This document shows, piece by piece, positions 1 through 5,942 of a DNA stretch of 12,903 bases (its first letter is position 1; each line of letters starts with the position of its first letter). The notes beneath the pieces are model-generated. The model worked only from the letters and a program-made list of their open reading frames with translations. It had not been told where the DNA came from and ran no database searches. The position numbers and the translations under genes are program-made. The DNA comes from Candidatus Bipolaricaulota bacterium (GTDB lineage Bacteria; Bipolaricaulota; Bipolaricaulia; Bipolaricaulales; Bipolaricaulaceae), in NCBI GenBank assembly GCA_021163465.1, contig JAGGWU010000120.1, positions 1 to 12,903 on the forward strand, written 5' to 3'.

Positions 1-509
1 AAGGCAACGTCGAAGTACACATCCCCCAACGAGCGTTTGGCCAGGGGACCCACCATGGCATAGGAGACCCCGCGCAGGTAACCCCCGATCACGTAGACGT
101 CCACCCCGGGCACTTGGGTGAGCTCCATGGCATGGTTGAGGGCGTTGGTGAAGACCCGGAGACCAAGATCGGGGGGAAGTGTCTTCACCAGCTGCATAGT
201 GGTGGAGCCGTTTCCGATAAAGACGGCCATCCCGGGTTCGATGAGCTCAGCCGCCTTTTTCGCGATGCGACGCTTCTCCTCGAGGTTGCGGGAGGCCTTC
301 TCCTGGTAAGAGGGCTCGGTGGTAACCCACTCCCGCACCATCGCCCCGCCATGGATCCGTACCAGCTTCCCCTCCCGGGCCAAGGCGTTCAGGTCGTTGC
401 GGATGGTCATTTGGGAAACCGAAAAGATACGCGAAAGCTCGGAAGTCCGGACGACTCCCCGCTTGCGAAGCTCTTCCAGTATGAGCCGGCGCCTCTGCTC
501 GGTAAGCAT
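1..509 (-). CDS. DeoR-family transcriptional regulator, C-terminus cut by window edge
   Basis: A cytoplasmic DNA-binding repressor of the DeoR/GlpR type, which usually senses a phosphorylated sugar. The ATG at 509 opens a frame without stops to the left edge, giving 169 codons; the family is about 250 residues, so roughly the last third is missing. Residues 1-55 form the DeoR helix-turn-helix (start MLTEQRRRLILEEL; recognition region SVSQMTIRNDLNAL, then LVRIHGGAM, a family hallmark). The DeoRC sensor domain starts near residue 75 (KRRIAKKAAELI) and includes FIGNGSTTMQLV and FTNALNHAMEL. The start is preceded by AAAGGAAA about 10 bases upstream. The gene lies 56 bp downstream of ispG on the same strand but has its own promoter-like sequence. 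The effector and targets cannot be told from the visible part; such genes often sit beside the sugar genes they control, which would lie outside the window. Confidence 0.88.
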   Translation of the reverse strand, partial: MLTEQRRRLILEELRKRGVVRTSELSRIFSVSQMTIRNDLNALAREGKLVRIHGGAMVREWVTTEPSYQEKASRNLEEKRRIAKKAAELIEPGMAVFIGNGSTTMQLVKTLPPDLGLRVFTNALNHAMELTQVPGVDVYVIGGYLRGVSYAMVGPLAKRSLGDVYFDVA

Positions 510-540
510 CTTTCGATTGGTTTCCTTTTGTTGCGATATT

Positions 541-569
541 ATTGTAAAAATTTGCTTGTCTTCCGTCAA
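541..569 (-). promoter_or_regulatory. Sigma70-like promoter for the DeoR-family gene
   Basis: Read on the minus strand, TTGACG (564-569) is separated by 17 bases from TACAAT (541-546), close to consensus in both boxes and spacing. The predicted transcript would start near 534, giving a leader of about 25 nt before the ATG at 509. The -35 box overlaps the ispG stop codon (566-568). The surrounding 55 bp are clearly AT-rich compared with the neighbouring genes. The leader also carries repeated TTTC-type words, as DeoR-family operators sometimes do, but no clean operator is visible. Confidence 0.6.
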
Positions 570-1639
570 GGGGAGGACCCCTCCTGTTCCGCAAAGATCA
601 AACCGATCAGCTCATCCACCAGGTCCTCCTCCCGGACCCTGGGCTTGGCCACCTTTCCGTGGGCATATACCGTGCCGAAGCCCCGCCCTCCTAGGATGCC
701 GTAGTCGGCCCGCTTCACCTCCACAAGGCCGTTCACCGGGCATCCCATGATGGCGATCTTGAGGGGAGTCTTTAGGGTGGAAAGCCTCCTTTTCACCTCC
801 GCGGCGATCCCGGGGATGTCGATCCCTGTGCGGCCACAGGTGGGACAGACCACAAAGCTCGGCCCCCGCTCCCTCAGGCCCAGGGCCTTCAGGATTTCCC
901 AGGCAACCTCCACCTCCCGCACCGGATCCCCGGGGAGGGATACTCGAATCGTGTCCCCGATCCCCTCGGAAAGGAGTATCCCGATCCCCACCGCGGACTT
1001 CACGATTCCCTCTAAGTCCGGACCGGGCTCGGTGATCCCGAGATGCAGGGGCCAGTCTCCTTCGCGGACGAGGAGCCGGTTCGCTTCCACCGTGAGCCCC
1101 ACCTCCGCCGCCTTGAGTGAGACCACGATGTCATGGAACCCGGCTTTCTCCAAGAGCGAGATCTCCCATAGCGCCGCCTCGACCATCCCCTCGGGGGTGG
1201 CTTTCCCCCCTTTGAGGAACCGTGCGTCCAGGGAGCCGGCATTGACCCCAACCCGGATGGGGACCCCGCGTTCCGCGGCGCGGGCGGCGATCTCCCGGAT
1301 CGCTTTGGGATCGCGGATGTTCCCCGGGTTCAAGCGGAGCTTGTCGGCTCCGGCACGAAGGGCAGCCAGGGCGAGCTTGGGGTCGTAGTGGATATCGGCG
1401 GCAATGGGAAGGGAGACTTCGTGCTTTATGGCCGCGATGGCCCGGGCGGAGTCCATGTCCGGCACCGCCACCCGCACGAGCTCGCAGCCCGCGGCCTGGA
1501 GGGCTCTGATTTGGGTTACAGTAGAGGCGATATCGGTGGTCTTGGTGTTGGTCATGGACTGGATCACCACGGGATTCTCCCCACCGAGGGCGAGTTCCCC
1601 CACCCGCACCGCCCGGCTCCTTCGCCGTTCCATGGCCAT
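566..1639 (-). CDS. ispG: 4-hydroxy-3-methylbut-2-enyl diphosphate synthase (IspG/GcpE)
   Basis: Iron-sulfur enzyme of the MEP isoprenoid pathway, converting MEcPP to HMBPP in the cytoplasm. The protein is 357 residues, the compact bacterial form. The N-terminal TIM barrel shows SRAVRVGELALGG and VVIQSMTNTKT (about 24-34), then ADIHYD (81-86) and KLRLNPGNI (100-108). The C-terminal cluster domain has CPTCGR (C265, C268), MGC (C300) and E307, with exactly the 3, 32 and 7 residue steps of the E. coli Cys/Cys/Cys/Glu ligands. The usual NGPGE around the Glu ligand is NGLVE here. The ATG at 1639 has AAGGA 8 bases upstream; the in-frame ATG at 1633 is an alternative and would fit a leaderless transcript. 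It is divergent from the yjbQ-like gene (62 bp apart) and is followed by the DeoR gene. Confidence 0.96.
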   Translation of the reverse strand: MAMERRRSRAVRVGELALGGENPVVIQSMTNTKTTDIASTVTQIRALQAAGCELVRVAVPDMDSARAIAAIKHEVSLPIAADIHYDPKLALAALRAGADKLRLNPGNIRDPKAIREIAARAAERGVPIRVGVNAGSLDARFLKGGKATPEGMVEAALWEISLLEKAGFHDIVVSLKAAEVGLTVEANRLLVREGDWPLHLGITEPGPDLEGIVKSAVGIGILLSEGIGDTIRVSLPGDPVREVEVAWEILKALGLRERGPSFVVCPTCGRTGIDIPGIAAEVKRRLSTLKTPLKIAIMGCPVNGLVEVKRADYGILGGRGFGTVYAHGKVAKPRVREEDLVDELIGLIFAEQEGSSP

Positions 1640-1641
1640 TT

Positions 1642-1669
1642 ATCCTATCCTTTGATCTCGAGAAGCCAA
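1642..1669 (-). promoter_or_regulatory. ispG: Weak candidate promoter for ispG
   Basis: On the minus strand TTGGCT (1664-1669), a 16-base gap and TAGGAT (1642-1647) each match the consensus at 4 of 6 positions. The -10 box ends 8 bases before the ATG at 1633, the same spacing seen for gatB. If used, it would give a leaderless mRNA starting at the second in-frame ATG. The same bases could instead serve as the Shine-Dalgarno region for the ATG at 1639, so this call is weak. Confidence 0.2.
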
Positions 1670-1701
1670 AGTCGACGTGAGCGTCCGAAAGGAGGAAAAA
1701 A

Positions 1702-2118
1702 ATGAGATCGTACCGGAAGGAGCTTTGGTTCAATACGGAGAAAAAGGTGGCGCTCATCAACATTACTCCCCAGGTGGAGGAAGCGGTAAAAGAGAGCGGG
1801 ATCAAGGAGGGGTTGTGCCTTATCAACGCCATGCACATTACGGCATCCGTGTTCATCAACGACGACGAAGAAGGGTTACACGAAGACTTCCTGAGATGGC
1901 TCGAGGAACTGGCACCCTATGACCCCGGGCGCTACAAGCACAACCTGACCGGCGAGGACAACGCCCATGCACATCTGAAGCGCCAGATAATGGGGCGTGA
2001 GGTCGTGGTGGCGATCACCAACGGAAAGCTCGATTTCGGCCCCTGGGAGCAGATATTTTATGGGGAGTTCGATGGCCAGCGTCCCAAGCGGGTACTGATA
2101 AAGATCATCGGGGAATAA
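1702..2118 (+). CDS. YjbQ/UPF0047 family protein (secondary thiamine-phosphate synthase-like)
   Basis: Small soluble protein of 138 residues, the normal length of the UPF0047/YjbQ family. Family motifs are visible: LINAMHITASVFINDDE (about 41-57), LHEDFLRWLEEL (60-71), RYKHNLTGEDNAHAHLKRQIMG in pieces from about 77 to 98, and ITNGKLDFGPWEQIFYGEFDG (about 105-125). The conserved His and Asp residues are the presumed metal-binding set. E. coli YjbQ shows weak thiamine-phosphate synthase activity, and the family's main role is unsettled, so the function is only a family label. The start is secure: GAAAGGAGG lies just upstream of the ATG at 1702. No convincing promoter was found in the 62-bp divergent gap to ispG. 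Downstream lies the riboswitch-controlled protease with its own promoter, so this is probably a single-gene transcript. Confidence 0.9.
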   Translation: MRSYRKELWFNTEKKVALINITPQVEEAVKESGIKEGLCLINAMHITASVFINDDEEGLHEDFLRWLEELAPYDPGRYKHNLTGEDNAHAHLKRQIMGREVVVAITNGKLDFGPWEQIFYGEFDGQRPKRVLIKIIGE

Positions 2119-2166
2119 GCCGGCGCGCTTCCTGGGAGGAACCTCCGTCCACCAAGCAAGGCCGGG

Positions 2167-2195
2167 TTGGCGGAATTGGTCTAAGTGTGTATAAT
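2167..2195 (+). promoter_or_regulatory. Sigma70-like promoter of the riboswitch-protease transcript
   Basis: TTGGCG (2167-2172), 17 bases, then a perfect TATAAT (2190-2195). Transcription would start near 2202, giving a 5' leader of about 190 nt before the protease start at 2391, consistent with a leader that carries a structured RNA. It lies 49-77 bp past the end of the upstream gene, so the protease seems to be transcribed on its own. Confidence 0.65.
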
Positions 2196-2201
2196 GGTTG
2201 T

Positions 2202-2290
2202 GGATGGTAACCACTATAAACAAGGGGTAAACCCCATGACGAAAGGGGGTGAGGTGCAGTCAGGCCACCAAACCGGATAACCCTTTGATA
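2202..2290 (+). other. Structured 5' leader upstream of the riboswitch aptamer, unidentified
   Basis: This stretch lies between the predicted transcription start and the aptamer. It can form GGGG/CCCC (2224-2227 with 2232-2235) closed by a 4-base loop, and a longer element closed by AAAGGG (2242-2247) with CCCTTT (2281-2286), enclosing GGTG (2253-2256) with CACC (2266-2269). It also holds a 14-codon open frame from ATG 2236 to TAA 2278-2280. I do not recognise it as a known riboswitch class. It might be an accessory or competing fold for the aptamer. Confidence 0.35.
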
Positions 2291-2294
2291 CAGG

Positions 2295-2396
2295 CAGCAT
2301 CCCGATAAAGGCAAACCCGGAGAAATCCGGGGGCGCAAAGCCACGGACCCTCGCGGCGTATACGCCGCAGGGTGGCCGGGCTGCCGAAGGATGCTG
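2295..2396 (+). ncRNA. Cyclic-di-GMP-I (GEMM-I) riboswitch
   Basis: The class hallmarks are present in order. Helix P1 is CAGCATCC (2295-2302) with GGATGCTG (2389-2396), 8 perfect pairs. P2 contains GGCAAACC (2310-2317), a CCCGGA/TCCGGG stem capped by a GAAA tetraloop (2322-2325), and the CGCAAAGCC strand (2334-2342). P3 has CCACGG (2341-2346), a GCGGCG/CGCCGC stem with TATA loop (2353-2368), and GGCCGGGCTGCCGA (2374-2387). All match the GEMM-I consensus. The P1 3' strand contains the protease ATG (2391-2393) and the GAAGG before it, so ligand-stabilised P1 should mask initiation. No terminator hairpin with a U-tract follows, which favours translational control. A cGAMP-sensing variant (GEMM-Ib) is not excluded without alignment of the specificity nucleotide. 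Confidence 0.92.
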
Positions 2397-3479
2397 AAAA
2401 AATTGAAGTGGATCGCGATAATGGCCCTTGTGTTCAGCGTTGTCTGGCTCTCGGCAATCCCATCCAAACAGGTTGGTACTACTTGTTCGCACCCCGAGAT
2501 CGCGGGAGGCGCGGGTACTTACGGTGTTCCTTTCGTAGTCTCCTCAGCAGCCTCGAGGCTCCGTTGGGGCCTTAAGGCCATTCGTGCCCCCGAAGCTTGG
2601 CGGATAACCCAGGGCTCCGAAGAGGTGATAGTGGCCATCATCGATAGCGGAATCGATTACACCGTGCCCCTTCTCCGGGATCACATGTGGAAAAATCCCG
2701 GCGAGATCCCCGGAAATGGAATAGATGATGACAAAAACGGCTATGTGGACGACGTGCATGGCTGGGACTTTCGCGATAACGACTCGGACTCTTTGGTCGG
2801 CACACCGATAAGCTACCATGGGACTTTCGTGGCCGGGCTGGTGGCCGCCAGCGTGGATGCCGCCACCGGTGTCGGCGGGGTGGCACCTCGGGTGCGCATA
2901 ATGGACATCCGGTTCCTGGATTCCCGGGGATTCTTCTACAAGAGCGACTGGTGGAAGCTAGCCCAGGCCATCGAATATGCCGTTGAAAACGGGGCCCGTA
3001 TCATAAACCTCTCCCTGTACGCCAGGGTGGACCCCCCTGGCTTCGTATGCCACGCGATACGGAACGCTACGAAACGCGGGGTTTTGGTGATCACCATCGC
3101 CGGCAACGATGGCACCCGGGTGAAGGGCTTCGGCCGCTTGCCGGATGTGATCACCGTGGGGGCGGTGGACAAGCACATGTCGCCTGCGCCCTTCTCCAGC
3201 CGAGGTCCTGAAGTGGACCTGGCCGCTCCCGGGGTGGACGTGATCTCTATAGTTCCCGGTGGCGTGCCCGTAAGCTCATCGGGGACTTCCTTCGCCGCGC
3301 CCCACGTGGCCGGCACCGCGGCGCTCCTCTGGGCCTTGGACAAGCGCCTTTCCCCCGAGGGTGTGCGTGAGATCCTGCGGTCCACCGCCAGGGATGTCGG
3401 CTCTCCGGGTAAGGACGAGGCCACCGGCTTCGGGTTGGTGGATGCCGCTGCAGCCATAACATACCTGGCTAAAAAGTAA
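2391..3479 (+). CDS. Secreted subtilisin-like serine protease (S8 family)
   Basis: Predicted exported endopeptidase of 362 residues. Residues 1-22 form a signal peptide (MLKKLKWIAIMALVFSVVWL: basic start, hydrophobic core). The catalytic domain runs from about 57 to 360. The triad is D85 in AIIDSGID, H143 in YHGTFVAG and S300 in SSGTSFAAPHVAG, with N239 (IAGND) for the oxyanion hole. The segment at 108-127 (GNGIDDDKNGYVDD, then GWDF) is an acidic loop common in this S8 subgroup and possibly calcium-binding. Only about 35 residues separate the signal peptide from the catalytic domain, so there is no full-length I9-type propeptide. C32 does not sit in a convincing lipobox. Translation probably starts at ATG 2391; TTG 2403 is an alternative that would use GAAGGA as its ribosome site. 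Either way the initiation region lies in riboswitch helix P1. The protein's targets are unknown; surface proteins or adhesins are an inference from the c-di-GMP link. Confidence 0.93.
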   Translation: MLKKLKWIAIMALVFSVVWLSAIPSKQVGTTCSHPEIAGGAGTYGVPFVVSSAASRLRWGLKAIRAPEAWRITQGSEEVIVAIIDSGIDYTVPLLRDHMWKNPGEIPGNGIDDDKNGYVDDVHGWDFRDNDSDSLVGTPISYHGTFVAGLVAASVDAATGVGGVAPRVRIMDIRFLDSRGFFYKSDWWKLAQAIEYAVENGARIINLSLYARVDPPGFVCHAIRNATKRGVLVITIAGNDGTRVKGFGRLPDVITVGAVDKHMSPAPFSSRGPEVDLAAPGVDVISIVPGGVPVSSSGTSFAAPHVAGTAALLWALDKRLSPEGVREILRSTARDVGSPGKDEATGFGLVDAAAAITYLAKK

Positions 3480-3568
3480 CCCATCCCCCTTTAGGCACTC
3501 CTAACCAGCGGCAACCGGAACGCTCCGGAAAAAAACGGGGCGCCCATCATGGTGGGGGCAACCCTCAT

Positions 3569-3597
3569 TTCAATTTTTGATCCGCATCCTTTATAAA
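3569..3597 (+). promoter_or_regulatory. pfkA: Candidate promoter for the phosphofructokinase gene
   Basis: TATAAA (3592-3597) is a good -10 box. TTCAAT (3569-3574), 17 bases upstream, is a poor -35 match (3 of 6). The start would be near 3604 and the leader about 36 nt. The 160-bp gap between the protease and this gene otherwise holds only short hairpins and no clear terminator. Confidence 0.35.
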
Positions 3598-3639
3598 AGG
3601 CTGGCGGAAACAGACCTCAGGGATTAGAGTGGGGGCGCC

Positions 3640-4608
3640 ATGCGTGTGGGGATACTGACCTCGGGTGGGGACGCGCCGGGGATGAACGCCGCGGTGCGGG
3701 CCGCGGTGCGACGGGGCTGGGAACTCGGCCTGGAGACCGTGGGGATCCGCCGGGGTTACGCTGGGCTCATCGAGGGGGATCTTTCCCCTCTCACTCCCCG
3801 GGACGTCGGCGGGATCATCGAATACGGCGGGACCTTCCTCCACACCGCCCGCTGCCCCGCCTTCCTCACCGAGGAAGGGCGTCGTCGGGCTCTGGAAACC
3901 ATCGAACGCGAGGGGCTCGATGCCCTGATCGTCATCGGGGGGGAAGGTTCGCTCCAGGGGGCCCGATGGCTCTCGGACCAGGGAGTCAATGTGGTCGGGA
4001 TCCCGGCCTCCATCGACAACGACATCGAGGGCACGGAGCTCGCCATCGGGGTGGACACCGCGGTGAATACCGTGGTCTGGGCCCTGAACCGCATCCGCGA
4101 CACCGCCCTCGCCCACGAGCGGGTCTTCCTGGTGGAGGTGATGGGCCGGGAATCGGGCTATATCGCGTTGATGGGCGGGCTCGCCGGTGGGGCAGAACTC
4201 GTCCTCGTGCCCGAAGTGAAGGTCACGCTGGAGGAGGTAGCTCAGCGCGTCTCGGCCCTCTACCGCAAGGGTAAACACCACTCCATCGTGGTGGTGGCCG
4301 AAGGGGTCACGGCCAAGCTCGGCTCGGTGGAAGTCATCGCCAACTTCCTCCGCGAGCGCACCAATTTAGAAGTCCGGGTGACCGTCTTGGGGCATCTCCA
4401 ACGGGGAGGTTCCCCCACTGCCACCGATCGGATTCTGGCTTCCCGCTTTGGCGCTTTGGCCGCTGAGGACGTGAAGGCGGAGCGCTTCGGCCACATGGTA
4501 GCTTGGAGAAAAGGAAAAGCGGTCAGGGTCCCCCTCGCGGCCGTGCGGCGAAAGCAAATGGCCATCGACCTCCGCCTTTACGAACTCGTCCACCAGCTCG
4601 CCATCTGA
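3640..4608 (+). CDS. pfkA: 6-phosphofructokinase (PFK-A superfamily)
   Basis: Glycolytic enzyme that phosphorylates fructose 6-phosphate to fructose 1,6-bisphosphate in the cytoplasm. The 322 residues match the short bacterial PfkA length. Motifs in order: GGDAPGMNAAVR (9-20), TARCPAF (69-75), IGGEGS (99-104), SIDNDI (124-129, with the catalytic Asp pair D126 and D128), EVMGRESGYIA (166-176), VVVAEGV (217-223) and LGHLQRGGSPTATDRILASRFG (in the 250-271 region). The donor site is unusual: GGEG replaces the E. coli GGDG (Asp to Glu), as in actinobacterial PFKs, while Ala123 stands where ATP enzymes usually have Gly and PPi enzymes Lys. Gly103 suggests ATP use, but the phosphoryl donor is not certain. 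The ATG at 3640 has a GGGGG ribosome site (3631-3635) close upstream. The gene is probably transcribed alone. Confidence 0.94.
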   Translation: MRVGILTSGGDAPGMNAAVRAAVRRGWELGLETVGIRRGYAGLIEGDLSPLTPRDVGGIIEYGGTFLHTARCPAFLTEEGRRRALETIEREGLDALIVIGGEGSLQGARWLSDQGVNVVGIPASIDNDIEGTELAIGVDTAVNTVVWALNRIRDTALAHERVFLVEVMGRESGYIALMGGLAGGAELVLVPEVKVTLEEVAQRVSALYRKGKHHSIVVVAEGVTAKLGSVEVIANFLRERTNLEVRVTVLGHLQRGGSPTATDRILASRFGALAAEDVKAERFGHMVAWRKGKAVRVPLAAVRRKQMAIDLRLYELVHQLAI

Positions 4609-4698
4609 GGTCAAACCGGTTTCGATCGCCCGTTGACCCCCTTTCGATTCACTTCCTATCGGGGGCGGCGCTATCGTTTTTTTGGAAAGGGGGTGAAC

Positions 4699-5898
4699 AT
4701 GGGGAAGCGCCTCCTTGTGTTGGCGTTCCTCGCGGTAAGTCTGGGGACATTTGCGTCTGAGGCGGTTCTTCTTTTCGCCATCGGGGTCCACGTGGAACCC
4801 CTGGTGGGGGAGGGAAGGATCCGGTGGGCCACCTTCTCGGAGATGGCCGATGCCTTCACAGCTTGGGAAGAGACGCATCCTGGGGTGGACCCCCGTGGGG
4901 TGATCCGAGAGGAAAGCCCTGAGACAGGATGCCGGGGATACATCACCTTTGTCGTCAACGTCCACGACTTCGTGAACGTGGACGAGAGCGCCGACACGCT
5001 CCTCCGCCTCATCGGGATCTTCGAAAGATACGGCGTCCGGGGGGATTTTTACCTCACCGGACCCCAAGTGTACGCGTACCTCGAGCACCGCCCGGACGTG
5101 ATCGCGCGGCTGAAAGACTCCGGCATGACCATAAGCTACCATGTGCGCCCCCCGCATCCCGCCATCCCCGGCTTCGACCGTGTGCTTTCCGGGCTTTCCC
5201 CCGATGAAGTGCGGGAAGTTTTCCGGGATTACGAGACCTACCGCTTGGACCTCCGCACCGGGGGGCTCCTCCGGGACCAACCCGGCGGCTTCACGCTGCT
5301 GACACAGATCTTCGGACATCCCCCGGTGGTGGCTTCGGTTCCCAGCCCCAAATGGCGCGATGCGATCCTTCCGGTTTACGCGGAGCTCGGGGCGAGGATG
5401 ACCCTGCTTTATCACGAGACCGGCACCGACCCCGCGGAGCCGTTCCAGTGGGTACACGGGCTGCTCGTCCGGCCCAGCGACTTCAGCATTACCCGCTGGC
5501 GGGCGCCGGGCACCCAAAAGGAGCTGTTTTGGTGGAACATGATCTCCGGTCCGTTGGGGAAGTTCTACGATCCCCTGGAGCGTCTCCACGAGGAACTTTC
5601 CCGCTGGAATTATCCCCGCCCACCGTTCATCACCGTCCTCATCCACGAGAACAACTTCTACCGCAAGGGTTACACCCCGTGGCTCTCCATTTTCTACCGA
5701 GACATAAAGCGACGGATACCCCGGGAGCCTCCGTACGACCTGGACGCTCCCGATCCCTCTTCCCCCCGTTCGCCGGAAGAGCGGGAGGCCATCTGGCGGG
5801 CGTATGAGGCTCTGGTGGCCTATGCCGCCGAGAACCTCTGCGTGGTGACCTCCGAGGACATCGTAAGGATGGCCACGGCCGCCAGCGGATCCGGGTAG
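4699..5898 (+). CDS. Secreted NodB-fold protein, polysaccharide-deacetylase-like
   Basis: Predicted exported protein of 399 residues with signal peptide 1-20 (MGKRLLVLAFLAVSLGTFAS). The central region resembles the NodB/polysaccharide deacetylase superfamily: FVVNVHDFVNVDESADTL in the 84-101 region, a strand with GVRGDFYLTG (112-121), and SYHVRPPHP (146-154), where H148 and H153 with D90 could make the Asp-His-His metal site. ITVLIHENNFY (311-321) looks like the later catalytic-loop motif. The usual TFDD motif is absent and the C-terminal half is long, so an acetyl-sugar substrate is not assured; a carbohydrate hydrolase of the same fold is possible. The frame is open upstream to TTG 4633, but ATG 4699 is preferred because GGAAAGGGGGTGA lies just before it and a signal peptide follows at once. 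The 90-bp gap after pfkA holds only weak promoter-like words. Confidence 0.7.
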   Translation: MGKRLLVLAFLAVSLGTFASEAVLLFAIGVHVEPLVGEGRIRWATFSEMADAFTAWEETHPGVDPRGVIREESPETGCRGYITFVVNVHDFVNVDESADTLLRLIGIFERYGVRGDFYLTGPQVYAYLEHRPDVIARLKDSGMTISYHVRPPHPAIPGFDRVLSGLSPDEVREVFRDYETYRLDLRTGGLLRDQPGGFTLLTQIFGHPPVVASVPSPKWRDAILPVYAELGARMTLLYHETGTDPAEPFQWVHGLLVRPSDFSITRWRAPGTQKELFWWNMISGPLGKFYDPLERLHEELSRWNYPRPPFITVLIHENNFYRKGYTPWLSIFYRDIKRRIPREPPYDLDAPDPSSPRSPEEREAIWRAYEALVAYAAENLCVVTSEDIVRMATAASGSG

Positions 5899-5904
5899 GG
5901 CGCT

Positions 5905-5939
5905 CCTTTACGCCGATCGCGTTACGCTAAACGCGTAAT
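5905..5939 (-). repeat. Three-word GCGTAA-type repeat, downstream copy
   Basis: Read on the minus strand: ATTACGC, 6 bases, CGTAACGC, 5 bases, GCGTAAAGG. The same three words with identical spacing occur upstream of the ATPase gene at 7089-7123, and 26 of 35 positions agree, with every difference inside the spacers or at the last word. This copy starts 3 bases past the ATPase stop codon and ends 6 bases from the stop of the convergent NodB-fold gene. Confidence 0.75.
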
Positions 5940-5942
5940 CGG

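Noticed and set aside
2236..2280. 14-codon frame as a real leader peptide gene
   Set aside because: Too short to judge; its ribosome site is paired in a 4-bp hairpin and the composition is unremarkable. Kept only as part of the leader observation.
3520..3533. CCGGA/TCCGG hairpin followed by seven A's, a possible terminator
   Set aside because: The A-tract follows on the plus strand, so a minus-strand transcript would have its U-tract before the hairpin; neither direction gives a working intrinsic terminator.
4609..4638. Inverted repeat GGTCAA...TTGACC between pfkA and the NodB-fold gene, with TTGACC as a possible -35
   Set aside because: Six-base arms at 18-base separation arise easily by chance, and the -10 candidates at the right distance (TATCGG, TATCGT) are poor.
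4633..4698. Upstream extension of the NodB-fold protein from TTG 4633
   Set aside because: It places basic, non-signal residues ahead of a good signal peptide and ignores the strong ribosome site right before ATG 4699.
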